NCBI RefSeq assembly: GCF_014084105.1
Contig: NZ_CP048289.1
Coordinates: 4,535,922 to 4,599,921 of the forward strand
DNA from: Streptacidiphilus sp. P02-A3a
GTDB lineage: Bacteria > Actinomycetota > Actinomycetes > Streptomycetales > Streptomycetaceae
DNA: 64,000 nucleotides
Reading direction: 5' to 3'
Shown: positions 9,664 to 18,750 of the stretch, in pieces
How the letters are laid out: the number at the start of each line of letters is the position of its first letter
Position numbering within the stretch: position 1 is the stretch's first letter
Program-made: the position numbers and the translations under genes
The notes under the pieces: generated by a model
Told to the model about the DNA's origin: nothing
Database searches by the model: none
What the model saw: only the letters and a program-made list of their open reading frames with translations

Positions 9664-12600
9664 ATGGCGTCCAAGGGGTGGGGTATGCGTAGGCGACGGA
9701 GCGGATTCCTGTGGAACCGTCACCGGATCTGGGGCAGTGCGTTGACGGCCGTGACCACCGTCGTCGCGGTCAGCGCCGTCGTGGCCCCTCAAGCTGTGGC
9801 CCAGCAACTCCCGCAGTACCACTACACCGGCTCCCTCTGGTCGCCGTACCCGCTCCAGAAGGGCGCCGGCGTCCCCGTGCACGCGGTGACCAGCGGCAGC
9901 ACCACGCCGTTGCCGGCCAAAGGACAGAAACCGCTGGCCCAGTACACCCCCAGCACGGCCGCGTGGCCCGCAGCGGGCAGCTCCATAGTCACCCTGGCCC
10001 GGACCACCGCCACCGCCAGCTCCACCGCAACACCGAGCACGAACACCGACACGAGTTCACCCTCCGCACCCAAGTCCCCTGCGCTGCCGCCCCCAGCTTC
10101 TGCTTCCGCTTCTGCTGAGGGCAGCGTCGCTGCTTCAGCCGTCCCGGTGTCCGGTCCTGTCCGCGCGGGCAATCTGCCGGTCTGGGTCGCGCCTGTGACG
10201 CCAGCCGCCACACCTGGGCGCACCAGGACCGCGGTTGCCGCTGTGCCGTCCGCGGTGCGGGTTCAGGTGGCTTCGCACGCACAGACGGAGGCGGCAGGCT
10301 CGGACGGGATGCTGCTGGGCTTCGCCCGGGCCGACGGCGGCAGCGGGTCCGGCCGAGTACAGGTCGTGATCGACTACGCGGCCTTGGCCAAGGCCTACGG
10401 AGGCGGTTTCGGCTCCCGGCTGGAACTGGTGCAGGTTCCCGCGTGTGCGCTGACCACCCCGCAGGCGGCGGCCTGCCGTACCCGCACGCCGCTTGCCTTC
10501 ACCAACCGTGCCGCGGCGGACCAGTTGGTCGCCACCCTCTCCCTGACCGGAACCACCGGCGCCACCACCAATGCAGCCGATGGGGCCGCGCGTCCGGCGG
10601 CGGCCGCACCGATGACGGCGACTGAGGTCATCTCCGGGACGTCGGGTTCGCAGGGTAACTATGCAGCAACGTCGCTGAATCCGTCAGGGACGTGGCAGGC
10701 ATCGGGGACGGGCGCCTTCACCTACTCGTACCCCATCGACGTGCCGACGGCCGTAGGCGGAGTGGCGCCGTCGGTGGCGTTCTCCTATGACTCGCAGGCA
10801 GTGGACGGGGAGACCAGCGCCCGTAATTCACAGGCGAGTTGGATCGGTGACGGATGGGACTACGATCCGGGGTTCATCGAGCGCTCCTACCGGTCGTGCG
10901 GGAGCCTGCTGGACTCCTCGGGCAATCGGTTGCTGAAGGGCTCAGGCGACGAGTGCTGGGCTGGGGACAACGCCACGATGTCCTTCGGGTCCCATTCGGG
11001 CACACTGGTCCCGATGGCCAAGCCGACGTTGTCGCCATCCAACCTGGTCCAGCAGTGGGCGCTCCAGGGCGACGACGGCACGATCGTGCAGGAGCTCAGC
11101 GGAGCCGCCAACGGCCTGTACCAGGGGATCTACTACCGTGTGCTGAGCACGGACGGCAGCGCGGCGTATTTTGGTGCGGACCACGCGCCAACCGGCGCCG
11201 GCCCCTCCGCGTCGTTGCAGTCCGCGGACACCTCCACCAACTCCGCGTGGGGTGTGCCGGTCCTGCATCCGGTCTCGGGTGATCCGTGCTACTCGTCCTC
11301 CACCGGCACCGGTTCGAAGTGCTCGTCGAACGAGGGCTGGCGCTGGAACCTGGACTTCACCGTCTCCCCGACCGGATTCGTGCAGCGCTATGACTACTCC
11401 ACCGAGACGAACTACTACGACCTGGGTGGTGGCCAGGTCGCAGTCGCCAATGGTTCGGGGACGCTGACCCCGTACACCCGCGGTGGCACGCTCACCTCGA
11501 TCTCCTACGGGTACACCCTCGCTGATGAGCAGGCAGGGCGCCTTCCGGCGGCGCAGGTGGTGTTCACCTCCAAGCAGCGCTGCGAGATATCGAGTTCGTT
11601 CGACTGCACTCAGGCGATCAGCACGTCGAACGCGACCAACTGGCCTGACGTGCCCTACGACCTCAACTGCCCCTCCTCGGATTCCACGACGCTGCCACCG
11701 GGTTCCACCTCGGTTCCCGCGAACGTATGCATTACATCTTCGCCGAGCTTCTGGAGTAGCACTCGCCTGGACTCGGTCACCACGAAGGTCAATGTCGCCG
11801 GCCAGGGGCTGACGACGGTGGACTCCTACCAGTTGGGGCAGGTGTACTCGGACGCCGGCGGCAGCGTGGACCCGGTGACCGGAACCACCGTCGACCCGAC
11901 CGACGCGGGCGAACTGCAGGCCGTGCTGTGGCTGCAGACGATCACGCACACCGGGTCGGCCACCGACGCGGGCGGTAGCAGCCCGGTGACGGTGAACCCG
12001 ATCACGTTCATCGGCAACGACACCGACAACCGGGTCACCGGCTCCGACCCGGGTGACCCACCCCTGTACCGGCCCAGGATCTCGCAGATCATCACCGAGA
12101 CCGGCGAGGCGATCGCGGTCACCTACTACAACCCCGACTGCTCGGTGACCGCCGGCACGATGCCCACCGCACCGGACACTGACACGATGTCGTGCTACCA
12201 GGTCTACTGGACACCACCGGGTGCGATAAAGCCGATCGCGGACTGGTTCAACAAGACCCGTGTGCAGACGGTGGCCGTGTCCGACCTGACCGGCGCCTCT
12301 TCGGACCAGGCCGGTGTCGTGATGCAGGGAACGACCGTCACCTCGTACGACGGCTCCCCCACACAGACATCCACCTATGCCTACGGGCCTGCAGCATGGC
12401 ACCGTGACGACTCCGTACAGACAGACGACCAGTACCGGACCTGGGACCAGTTCCGCGGCTATGCCACAGTGACCGTCACCACCGGTAGTGCCCCGGATCC
12501 GATCACCCAGACGACCACTACCTACATGCAGGGCATGGACGGTGACTACCTGGCCGATGGAACACGCCGCTCGGTCAAGGTCGTCGACTCCGTCGGTGAC

Positions 12601-15600
12601 CAGGTCACCGACTCCAACTGGCTGGCCGGAACCGTACTGGAGACCGACACCTACACCAAGGCCGGCGGCAGTATCGACGCCAAGACCGTCAACGGGCCGT
12701 TTGCCAACGCGGTAACGCAGAGCGTGGCACAGAGCGCCTGGACGGACTGGAACACCACCGACGACACGGGCACCGCACCGACGCTCTCGACGCTGCCGAA
12801 CCTGATCTCCTACCGGCCGACCTCCACCGAGTCGCGTGCGTATTCGCTCCTGGCAAGCGGCTCTTGGCGTGAGAACGAGAGCATCACTGGTTACGACAGC
12901 CAGGGACGCCCCTCCACAGCGGACTCGATCGCGGACGTGGGCGGCTCCGCACCCCAGGAGACGTGCTCGACGACCAGCTACGCAACGCCACCGACCAGCA
13001 ACCCGATGATGCTGACCTATAAGGACCAGGTCATCAATGTCACTGGTGCCTGCGCCGGGTCGTCTCCCACCCTGCTGTCGGCGGCGCGAACGTACTACGG
13101 AGGCGACGGAACCCTGACCAGCCTGGGTACCTTCGGCCAGTTGGATGCTGCCGGTACTGGCGAGGCTACCGGAACCCTGACCGCCACCGCGTCCAGCGCC
13201 GGTACCGTGACGGCGTGGCAGACCACTGCCACGATGACCTACGACGGGGCCGGGCGCGTCACCCAGACACTGGACACCAACGGCAGGCCCACGGGGACCT
13301 CCTACACCCCGGCGTGGAGCAGCGCCGGTGGGAACACCGACCCCACCACGGTGGTGTCAACCAACTCGCAGGGCTGGACCACGACGTCGAAGCTGGATCC
13401 GCTGCGCGGATTGGTCACGGAGAACATCGACGCGAACAACCGGTACACGGACATCACCTACGACGCGCTCGGACGGCGCACCGCGGTATGGCTTCCCGGC
13501 CGCGTCGCGGTGGGCTCCAGCCCGGAAGCGGCCTATCCGGCCTACCCGGACGAGAAGTTCGCGTATGCGGTCGACCCGGGCGCGCAGACCACCATCACCC
13601 CCAACGAGCCACTCAGCGGTGCCCCCAGTTCGGTGACGACGCAGACCCTGAACGAGAACGACAGCTACGGCACGTCGGTCACCTTCTACGACGGGATGAT
13701 GCAGGAGCGTCAGACGCAGAGCGACACGGCGGCCGATGACACCACAGGCCGGGTCCTGACGGACACGTTCTACGACAGCCACGGCTGGCCCGTGCGTACC
13801 TACTCCTCCTACTGGGACTCCACGACGGCTCCCTCGACCACGATGGCCGAGCCGGACAACGAGAACCAGATCCCCTCGGAGACGGTCACCACCTACGACG
13901 GGCAGGGCCGGTCCTTCCGCAGCACGCTGTACTCCAAGAGCACGGCGCAGTGGAGCAGTTCCACCAGCTACCCAGGTGCCGACGAGACCGTGAGCACCCC
14001 ACCGGCAGGCGGCTCCACCACCCAGACATTCACCAACGCACTCGGGCAGACGACCAGCACCGTGGTGGAGAACACCAACGCTCAGGTGACGCTGACCGGC
14101 GGCCAGATCATCGCCTCGGGAACCTCGCTCTCCTCCGACAGCGTCAGGCTGTCGATGCTGGCCAGCGGTGACCTGGTGCTCTCCTCACTGGCTTCGGGAA
14201 GCACCCTGTGGCACAGCAGCACCTCCAGCACGGGCGCCTACGCCAAGTTCGGCACCGACGGGAACCTGTACGTCTACAGCGCGTCGGGAACGCAGCTGTG
14301 GAGCACAGGCCTGGCGGCCACTACCGGGTCCACGCTGAAGCTGCAGAACGACGCGAACCTGGTCGACTACACCAGTGCCGGCACCGCCGCCTGGGCCAGT
14401 AACACCTACCAGAAGGCCTCCCAGGCCAACGCGACGACCAGTTACACCTACACCCCGGCCGGTCAGGTCTCCACGGTCAAGGACAGCGCCGGGAACACCT
14501 GGTCCTACCAGTACAACCTGCTCGGTGAGACGACCTCGCAGAGCGACCCCAACGTGGGCACCACGACGTTCAACTCCTACGACGACCTCGGGAATCTGCT
14601 GGAGTCGACCGACGCGCGCGGTGACAAACTCGGCTACGCCTACGACTGGGACAACCGGCCGACAGCCGAGTACAACCTGACCGCCTCAGGTTCGAGTGAG
14701 TCCGCCAACTACGAGCTGGCGTCGTGGAGCTACGACACCCTGGCCAAGGGCTACCCGACGTCGACAGCCAGTTACGTGGGTGGAGCGGGCAGCACCGGGT
14801 CCACCTACAGCGAGGCTGTCACCGGCTACAACGCGGCCTACCAGCAGCTCGGCAGCAGCCTGACGATCCCCGCCGCCGACGGCTTCGCCGCGGCCGGACA
14901 GAGCACTGCGCCCACCAGCGGCTCCGTCACCTACACCAACACCAACACCTACAGCCCCAACACCGGTGAACTGGAAGAGGTCCACTACGACGCCGACGGC
15001 GGTCTGCCGGACGAAGCCGTCACCTATGGCGACTACCTCGGCGGGATGTTGGAGTCCACCGGCTCCACCCTGACCTACGCCAACGGCACCCACGGCAGCG
15101 CCGCCTACCTCGACGTCGCCGACTACACGGCCCTGGGCCAGGAGAGCCGCTCCACCTACGGTGTCGGCGGCAAGCAACTGGTCACCGACGCGACTTGGGA
15201 CGCGGTCACCGGGCGCGAGTTGACATCGGACACCAACACCCAGACCAGCACAACCAACGCGATAGACGGGTACGCCTACCGCTACGACACCGTCGGCGAT
15301 CTCACCGGCGTGTCCGACACCCAGTCCAGCGGTGGCTCCATCACCGGCACCGACACCCAGTGTTTCACCTACGACTCGATGCAGCGTCTGACCCAGGCCT
15401 GGAGCGACACCCAGGGTCTGACCACGCTGTCCAGCTCCCTGGGGGGAGGGGTCGGGGGGTGCGCGAGCAGCGCTCCGGAGACCACCACCGTCGGCACCAC
15501 CACGGTCGGCGGTCCCGCCGCGTACTGGCAGTCCTACAGCTATGACCTGCTGGGGGATCGCACGAGCCTGGTCGACCACGACACCAGCGGCAACGCGGTG

Positions 15601-18192
15601 AACGACACCACCCAGAACATCGCCTACCCCGGCAGTAACGGCACCACCAGTGCCAGTGATCCGAACCAGGCCACCAGCGTCACCACCAGCAATCCCAACC
15701 CCAGCCTGGCCGGAACCACCACGGTCACTCCTGGCTACACCGACCCCACCAGCGGTGCCGACAACGGGAACACCACCAAGCGCACCGTCACCGCCACCGG
15801 GAACGTGCTGTCCGGGGTGACCACCACCAGCGGCGGGAAGCTGTGCCTGGCTGACCCCGGAGCCTCCACCACCCCCGGCACCGGGGTGATTCTTTGGGGC
15901 TGCGAAGCCGGCGGGCAGGACGTCACCATCGGCAGCGACGGCACCGTCAGGATCCAGGGCCTGTGCCTGGACACCACCGGTGCCAACGACGCCACCGTGG
16001 TCCTGAACACCTGCACCAGCGGCACCGCGAGCCAGCAGTGGAAGGCAACCGCCACCACCCTGGTCAACACCAGCTCCGGCCGCTGCCTGGCCGACCCCAG
16101 CGGCAACCAGTCGCCCGGCGGCGCCAAGCAGATCGTCTGGACCTGCGGCAGCGGCGGCCAGACCTACACGGTCCCCACCGACAACACCGCCATCCCCGCC
16201 GGCCAGACCCAGACCACCACCTACGACGCCGAGGGCCGCACCAGCACCGTCACCACCGGAACCGGAACAACGACCGCCACCAGCAGTTACCTCTACGACG
16301 CCAGCGGCAGCCTCCTGGAGCAGACCAGCAGCACCGGATCCACCCCCACCACCCGGATCCTCTACCTCTTCGGCGGGGCCGAACAGATCACCCTCAACGT
16401 CCCCAACAAGTCCTGGACCGCCCTGCGCAACTACAACGGCCCCGACGGCACCACCATCACCCGCACCAGCGCCGGCACCGTCGCCTACCAAGTCGCCAAC
16501 GGCCAGGGCACCGCCGAAACCACCATCGACGCCAGCTCCCTCGCGGTCACCCGCCGCTACTACGACCCTTACGGCAACCCCCGCGGCACCCAGCCCACCA
16601 CCTGGATCAGCACCGACGAGAACCGCGGCTTCCTCAACCAGCCAAGCGACCCCAACACCGGCCTTGACCTCCTCGGCGCCCGCAACTACGACCCCACCGA
16701 GGGCCGCTTCACCAGCCCCGACCCCATCTTCGAAGCCGGCGAGCCCAACCAGATGGGCGGCTACACCTACGCCGCCGACAACCCCAGCACCGGCAGCGAC
16801 CCCACCGGGCTCATGTGCACTGCAGGTGTCGACAGCCCTGAGTGCAGTTCCTTGGGCATCGCACCCCGTCCGGAAACCCCTTCGGCACCGCCCCCCACGA
16901 ACAACTCCAGCGGCAGCACTAGTGCGTCCAGTAGCTGTGATTCCGCTTGCCAGAATGGCGAATTGGCGGACTGGGAATATCAGACTGGCTGCGATCTTTC
17001 GCCGGGGGCATGCGCCGAGATGTGGCGCGAATCTCAAGTTGTGTCATCTAATCCCGAAGAGACATACCCGTTGGATCTCGTTGCTTCTGTTTCTGAGGCA
17101 GCAGAGTTGACTGCGGGCAAGATCCAAGAACTCAACTCCCTACTCTGTGATATCCCCTCCGGAGTGGTGTTGGCGGTCTGCATGGCCGAAGAGGCGCTTC
17201 AGAAGTCGTCCGGTAGCATAGGTGGGTTCTTCACTTCGTTCCTGAAAGAAATAGGCGATAGTCTCACCGCTGGAAAATCGGTAAATCCGACTACGGCGGC
17301 GAAAAGAACCGGTGGGGGCGGCAAATCGGCGAGTGGCGGTTCGTCGTGCCTGGCCTGTGGCGAGTGTAGTTTCTCTCCCACGACGCCTGTCCTGCTCGCC
17401 AACGGCAAGACTAAGCCAATTGCCAAATTGAAGGACGGCGACGAGGTCGAATCGGCCGACCCAAATACCGGGAAGGAAGAGGGCGGTCGGATGGTCCAGC
17501 ATGTCTGGATCAATCATGATACCGATCTCCTCGACGTTATCGTCTCCACTGGCCATGGCCACACCGCCACTATTCACACCACGGCAAACCATCCGTTCTG
17601 GGATGACACCACCCACACCTGGGTCGCCGCTGGCAGCCTCAAACCGGGTCACGAACTCAACAGCACCGGTGCTCACCACTCCATCGTCGTCGCAACCCAT
17701 GCGACCCCGGGGGCGGCGAACCGCTGGAACCTGACAGTTCAGCAACTTCACACGTACTATGTTGTGGCAGGCGGCACGCCGATCTTGGTGCATAACACCG
17801 ACGGCGAAGGTTGCAAGGTCGACCTCGGTAATGGCACGTACCTCCACCCCGACGGATCCATTCGAGATGCAAACGGCCATTACGCCGGTACAACCGGCGT
17901 CCAGCCGGGCGCCAATAATGAGGAGACCGTATGGGATCACCTTCAAACTGAAGGTGTCACGGTGGTGCGCCAGGAGACGAGTGTCCGGGTTCCTGGATTC
18001 AAGCTTCGGAAGTTCGATGGTCTGGCCAACATAGACGGCCTTTGGTATGGAATCGAAACAAAGGGCGCATCTGCCGGTCGCAATCCTGATCAGAAGCTTT
18101 TTGATGGCTGGCTCAATACGCCAGGTAATACCGCCGTTACTCTAAATGGCCAGTATGAACTCCATGGCGTCTTTGACGCGTGGGTGCCGTAG
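9664..18192 (+). CDS. giant RHS/YD-repeat polymorphic toxin with lectin, Hint and nuclease-like tip
   Basis: 2842 aa. An alternative start is Met8 at 9685. A signal peptide (WGSALTAVTTVVAVSAVVAPQAVAQ) is followed by a SpvB/YD-repeat shell with many Y(D)..G....D signatures. Two carbohydrate-binding domains are embedded: a B-lectin-like block (about 1475-1585; GDLVLSS, GNLYVYS, ANLVDYT) and a ricin-type trefoil (about 2056-2175). The RHS core end (LLGARNYDPTEGRFTSPDP) is near 2333. A Hint autoprotease runs from Cys2568 to His2710-Asn2711 (VHN), with TTANHPFW as its inner His motif. The 131-residue tip has D2785, then E2798-T-K2800, a PD-(D/E)xK nuclease pattern. The tip is AT-richer than the core. 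A probable immunity gene follows. This is a contact or secreted antibacterial toxin by family analogy; the nuclease class is inferred from motif only. Confidence 0.9.
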   Translation: MASKGWGMRRRRSGFLWNRHRIWGSALTAVTTVVAVSAVVAPQAVAQQLPQYHYTGSLWSPYPLQKGAGVPVHAVTSGSTTPLPAKGQKPLAQYTPSTAAWPAAGSSIVTLARTTATASSTATPSTNTDTSSPSAPKSPALPPPASASASAEGSVAASAVPVSGPVRAGNLPVWVAPVTPAATPGRTRTAVAAVPSAVRVQVASHAQTEAAGSDGMLLGFARADGGSGSGRVQVVIDYAALAKAYGGGFGSRLELVQVPACALTTPQAAACRTRTPLAFTNRAAADQLVATLSLTGTTGATTNAADGAARPAAAAPMTATEVISGTSGSQGNYAATSLNPSGTWQASGTGAFTYSYPIDVPTAVGGVAPSVAFSYDSQAVDGETSARNSQASWIGDGWDYDPGFIERSYRSCGSLLDSSGNRLLKGSGDECWAGDNATMSFGSHSGTLVPMAKPTLSPSNLVQQWALQGDDGTIVQELSGAANGLYQGIYYRVLSTDGSAAYFGADHAPTGAGPSASLQSADTSTNSAWGVPVLHPVSGDPCYSSSTGTGSKCSSNEGWRWNLDFTVSPTGFVQRYDYSTETNYYDLGGGQVAVANGSGTLTPYTRGGTLTSISYGYTLADEQAGRLPAAQVVFTSKQRCEISSSFDCTQAISTSNATNWPDVPYDLNCPSSDSTTLPPGSTSVPANVCITSSPSFWSSTRLDSVTTKVNVAGQGLTTVDSYQLGQVYSDAGGSVDPVTGTTVDPTDAGELQAVLWLQTITHTGSATDAGGSSPVTVNPITFIGNDTDNRVTGSDPGDPPLYRPRISQIITETGEAIAVTYYNPDCSVTAGTMPTAPDTDTMSCYQVYWTPPGAIKPIADWFNKTRVQTVAVSDLTGASSDQAGVVMQGTTVTSYDGSPTQTSTYAYGPAAWHRDDSVQTDDQYRTWDQFRGYATVTVTTGSAPDPITQTTTTYMQGMDGDYLADGTRRSVKVVDSVGDQVTDSNWLAGTVLETDTYTKAGGSIDAKTVNGPFANAVTQSVAQSAWTDWNTTDDTGTAPTLSTLPNLISYRPTSTESRAYSLLASGSWRENESITGYDSQGRPSTADSIADVGGSAPQETCSTTSYATPPTSNPMMLTYKDQVINVTGACAGSSPTLLSAARTYYGGDGTLTSLGTFGQLDAAGTGEATGTLTATASSAGTVTAWQTTATMTYDGAGRVTQTLDTNGRPTGTSYTPAWSSAGGNTDPTTVVSTNSQGWTTTSKLDPLRGLVTENIDANNRYTDITYDALGRRTAVWLPGRVAVGSSPEAAYPAYPDEKFAYAVDPGAQTTITPNEPLSGAPSSVTTQTLNENDSYGTSVTFYDGMMQERQTQSDTAADDTTGRVLTDTFYDSHGWPVRTYSSYWDSTTAPSTTMAEPDNENQIPSETVTTYDGQGRSFRSTLYSKSTAQWSSSTSYPGADETVSTPPAGGSTTQTFTNALGQTTSTVVENTNAQVTLTGGQIIASGTSLSSDSVRLSMLASGDLVLSSLASGSTLWHSSTSSTGAYAKFGTDGNLYVYSASGTQLWSTGLAATTGSTLKLQNDANLVDYTSAGTAAWASNTYQKASQANATTSYTYTPAGQVSTVKDSAGNTWSYQYNLLGETTSQSDPNVGTTTFNSYDDLGNLLESTDARGDKLGYAYDWDNRPTAEYNLTASGSSESANYELASWSYDTLAKGYPTSTASYVGGAGSTGSTYSEAVTGYNAAYQQLGSSLTIPAADGFAAAGQSTAPTSGSVTYTNTNTYSPNTGELEEVHYDADGGLPDEAVTYGDYLGGMLESTGSTLTYANGTHGSAAYLDVADYTALGQESRSTYGVGGKQLVTDATWDAVTGRELTSDTNTQTSTTNAIDGYAYRYDTVGDLTGVSDTQSSGGSITGTDTQCFTYDSMQRLTQAWSDTQGLTTLSSSLGGGVGGCASSAPETTTVGTTTVGGPAAYWQSYSYDLLGDRTSLVDHDTSGNAVNDTTQNIAYPGSNGTTSASDPNQATSVTTSNPNPSLAGTTTVTPGYTDPTSGADNGNTTKRTVTATGNVLSGVTTTSGGKLCLADPGASTTPGTGVILWGCEAGGQDVTIGSDGTVRIQGLCLDTTGANDATVVLNTCTSGTASQQWKATATTLVNTSSGRCLADPSGNQSPGGAKQIVWTCGSGGQTYTVPTDNTAIPAGQTQTTTYDAEGRTSTVTTGTGTTTATSSYLYDASGSLLEQTSSTGSTPTTRILYLFGGAEQITLNVPNKSWTALRNYNGPDGTTITRTSAGTVAYQVANGQGTAETTIDASSLAVTRRYYDPYGNPRGTQPTTWISTDENRGFLNQPSDPNTGLDLLGARNYDPTEGRFTSPDPIFEAGEPNQMGGYTYAADNPSTGSDPTGLMCTAGVDSPECSSLGIAPRPETPSAPPPTNNSSGSTSASSSCDSACQNGELADWEYQTGCDLSPGACAEMWRESQVVSSNPEETYPLDLVASVSEAAELTAGKIQELNSLLCDIPSGVVLAVCMAEEALQKSSGSIGGFFTSFLKEIGDSLTAGKSVNPTTAAKRTGGGGKSASGGSSCLACGECSFSPTTPVLLANGKTKPIAKLKDGDEVESADPNTGKEEGGRMVQHVWINHDTDLLDVIVSTGHGHTATIHTTANHPFWDDTTHTWVAAGSLKPGHELNSTGAHHSIVVATHATPGAANRWNLTVQQLHTYYVVAGGTPILVHNTDGEGCKVDLGNGTYLHPDGSIRDANGHYAGTTGVQPGANNEETVWDHLQTEGVTVVRQETSVRVPGFKLRKFDGLANIDGLWYGIETKGASAGRNPDQKLFDGWLNTPGNTAVTLNGQYELHGVFDAWVP

Positions 18193-18220
18193 GATCGGCC
18201 CCCAGCTGAGTGACCGTAGA

Positions 18221-18257
18221 CACGAACGGGCCAGGCTGGAGGCCTGGCCCGCTCGTG
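18221..18257. terminator. hairpin after the RHS gene
   Basis: A 16-bp stem with one mismatch (18221-18236 and 18242-18257) and a five-base loop. It lies between the RHS stop and the immunity gene, so the immunity gene is probably read from its own promoter or by read-through. Confidence 0.75.
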
Positions 18258-18306
18258 CTCTATGCTGGCCTACCCTTGGTGCCTGATGTTCGATGGGAGT
18301 CGTCTG

Positions 18307-18645
18307 GTGAGCTTTGATCTCGCGTTCTGGTATTCAGAGGATCCGGTTGACGGTTCGAGTGCCCTTGATACGTACAGGGCGATTCTCAATGAGGAGCCGT
18401 CTGCTGCTAACCCCAGCGTGGCCGTTTCCGAGTTCCTGGCAGATCTCGTCAAGGTGTTCCCGGATCTCACTGAGGAGAACGCCGACAGTTCTCCTTGGAT
18501 GAGTCCGCTCTATTTCAGCGATGCTTTCGTGGTTGCGAGTATTTCGTGGTCTCGGCAGCAAGTGATGGCAACAGCTCTCGCTGCTCTGGCGCGTAAGCAC
18601 GGCCTCGTTTGCTACGACCCGCAAGCAGAAGCCGTTATTCCCTGA
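18307..18645 (+). CDS. probable immunity protein for the RHS toxin tip
   Basis: 112 aa from GTG 18307 (MSFDLAFWYSEDPVDGSSAL). That start follows GGGAG by seven bases, so I prefer it to the upstream ATG at 18262. The opening S(F/Y)DLA(F/V)W and the spaced Tyr/Leu pattern match a small actinobacterial family often found beside secreted toxins. It has no signal peptide and is acidic, so cytoplasmic neutralisation of the tip is plausible. The assignment rests on position directly after the toxin tip, size, acidity and low GC. The target has not been shown. Confidence 0.62.
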   Translation: MSFDLAFWYSEDPVDGSSALDTYRAILNEEPSAANPSVAVSEFLADLVKVFPDLTEENADSSPWMSPLYFSDAFVVASISWSRQQVMATALAALARKHGLVCYDPQAEAVIP

Positions 18646-18666
18646 TCGGGTGGATCTGCAATGGGC

Positions 18667-18702
18667 AGCGGCCCCGCCGGAATTTCTTCCGGTGGGGCCG
18701 CT
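18667..18702. terminator. hairpin next to left end of integrative element A
   Basis: A 14-bp stem with one G-T pair (18667-18680 and 18689-18702) and an eight-base AT-rich loop. A close relative occurs in the same place beside element B (26446-26472). It could end both the immunity gene and the leftward integrase operon. Confidence 0.7.
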
Positions 18703-18723
18703 GTGTTGTGCTGAGCCAGTGCT

Positions 18724-18750
18724 TGACGGCAGTAGTTGACGGCAACGTCA
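18724..18750. repeat. att-like tandem TGACGGCA site, left end of element A
   Basis: Two TGACGGCA copies spaced by GTAGT, then ACGTCA. It overlaps the integrase stop codon. The same sequence is at 26485-26511, and shortened or diverged versions are at 25186 and 26215. It is either the recombination core or an integrase arm site. Confidence 0.55.

Noticed and set aside
14686-17037. Long 783-residue frame antisense to the RHS gene
   Set aside because: Gly/Val-rich translation with no domain, no ribosome site, and entirely opposite a well-supported coding region; typical of high-GC shadow frames.
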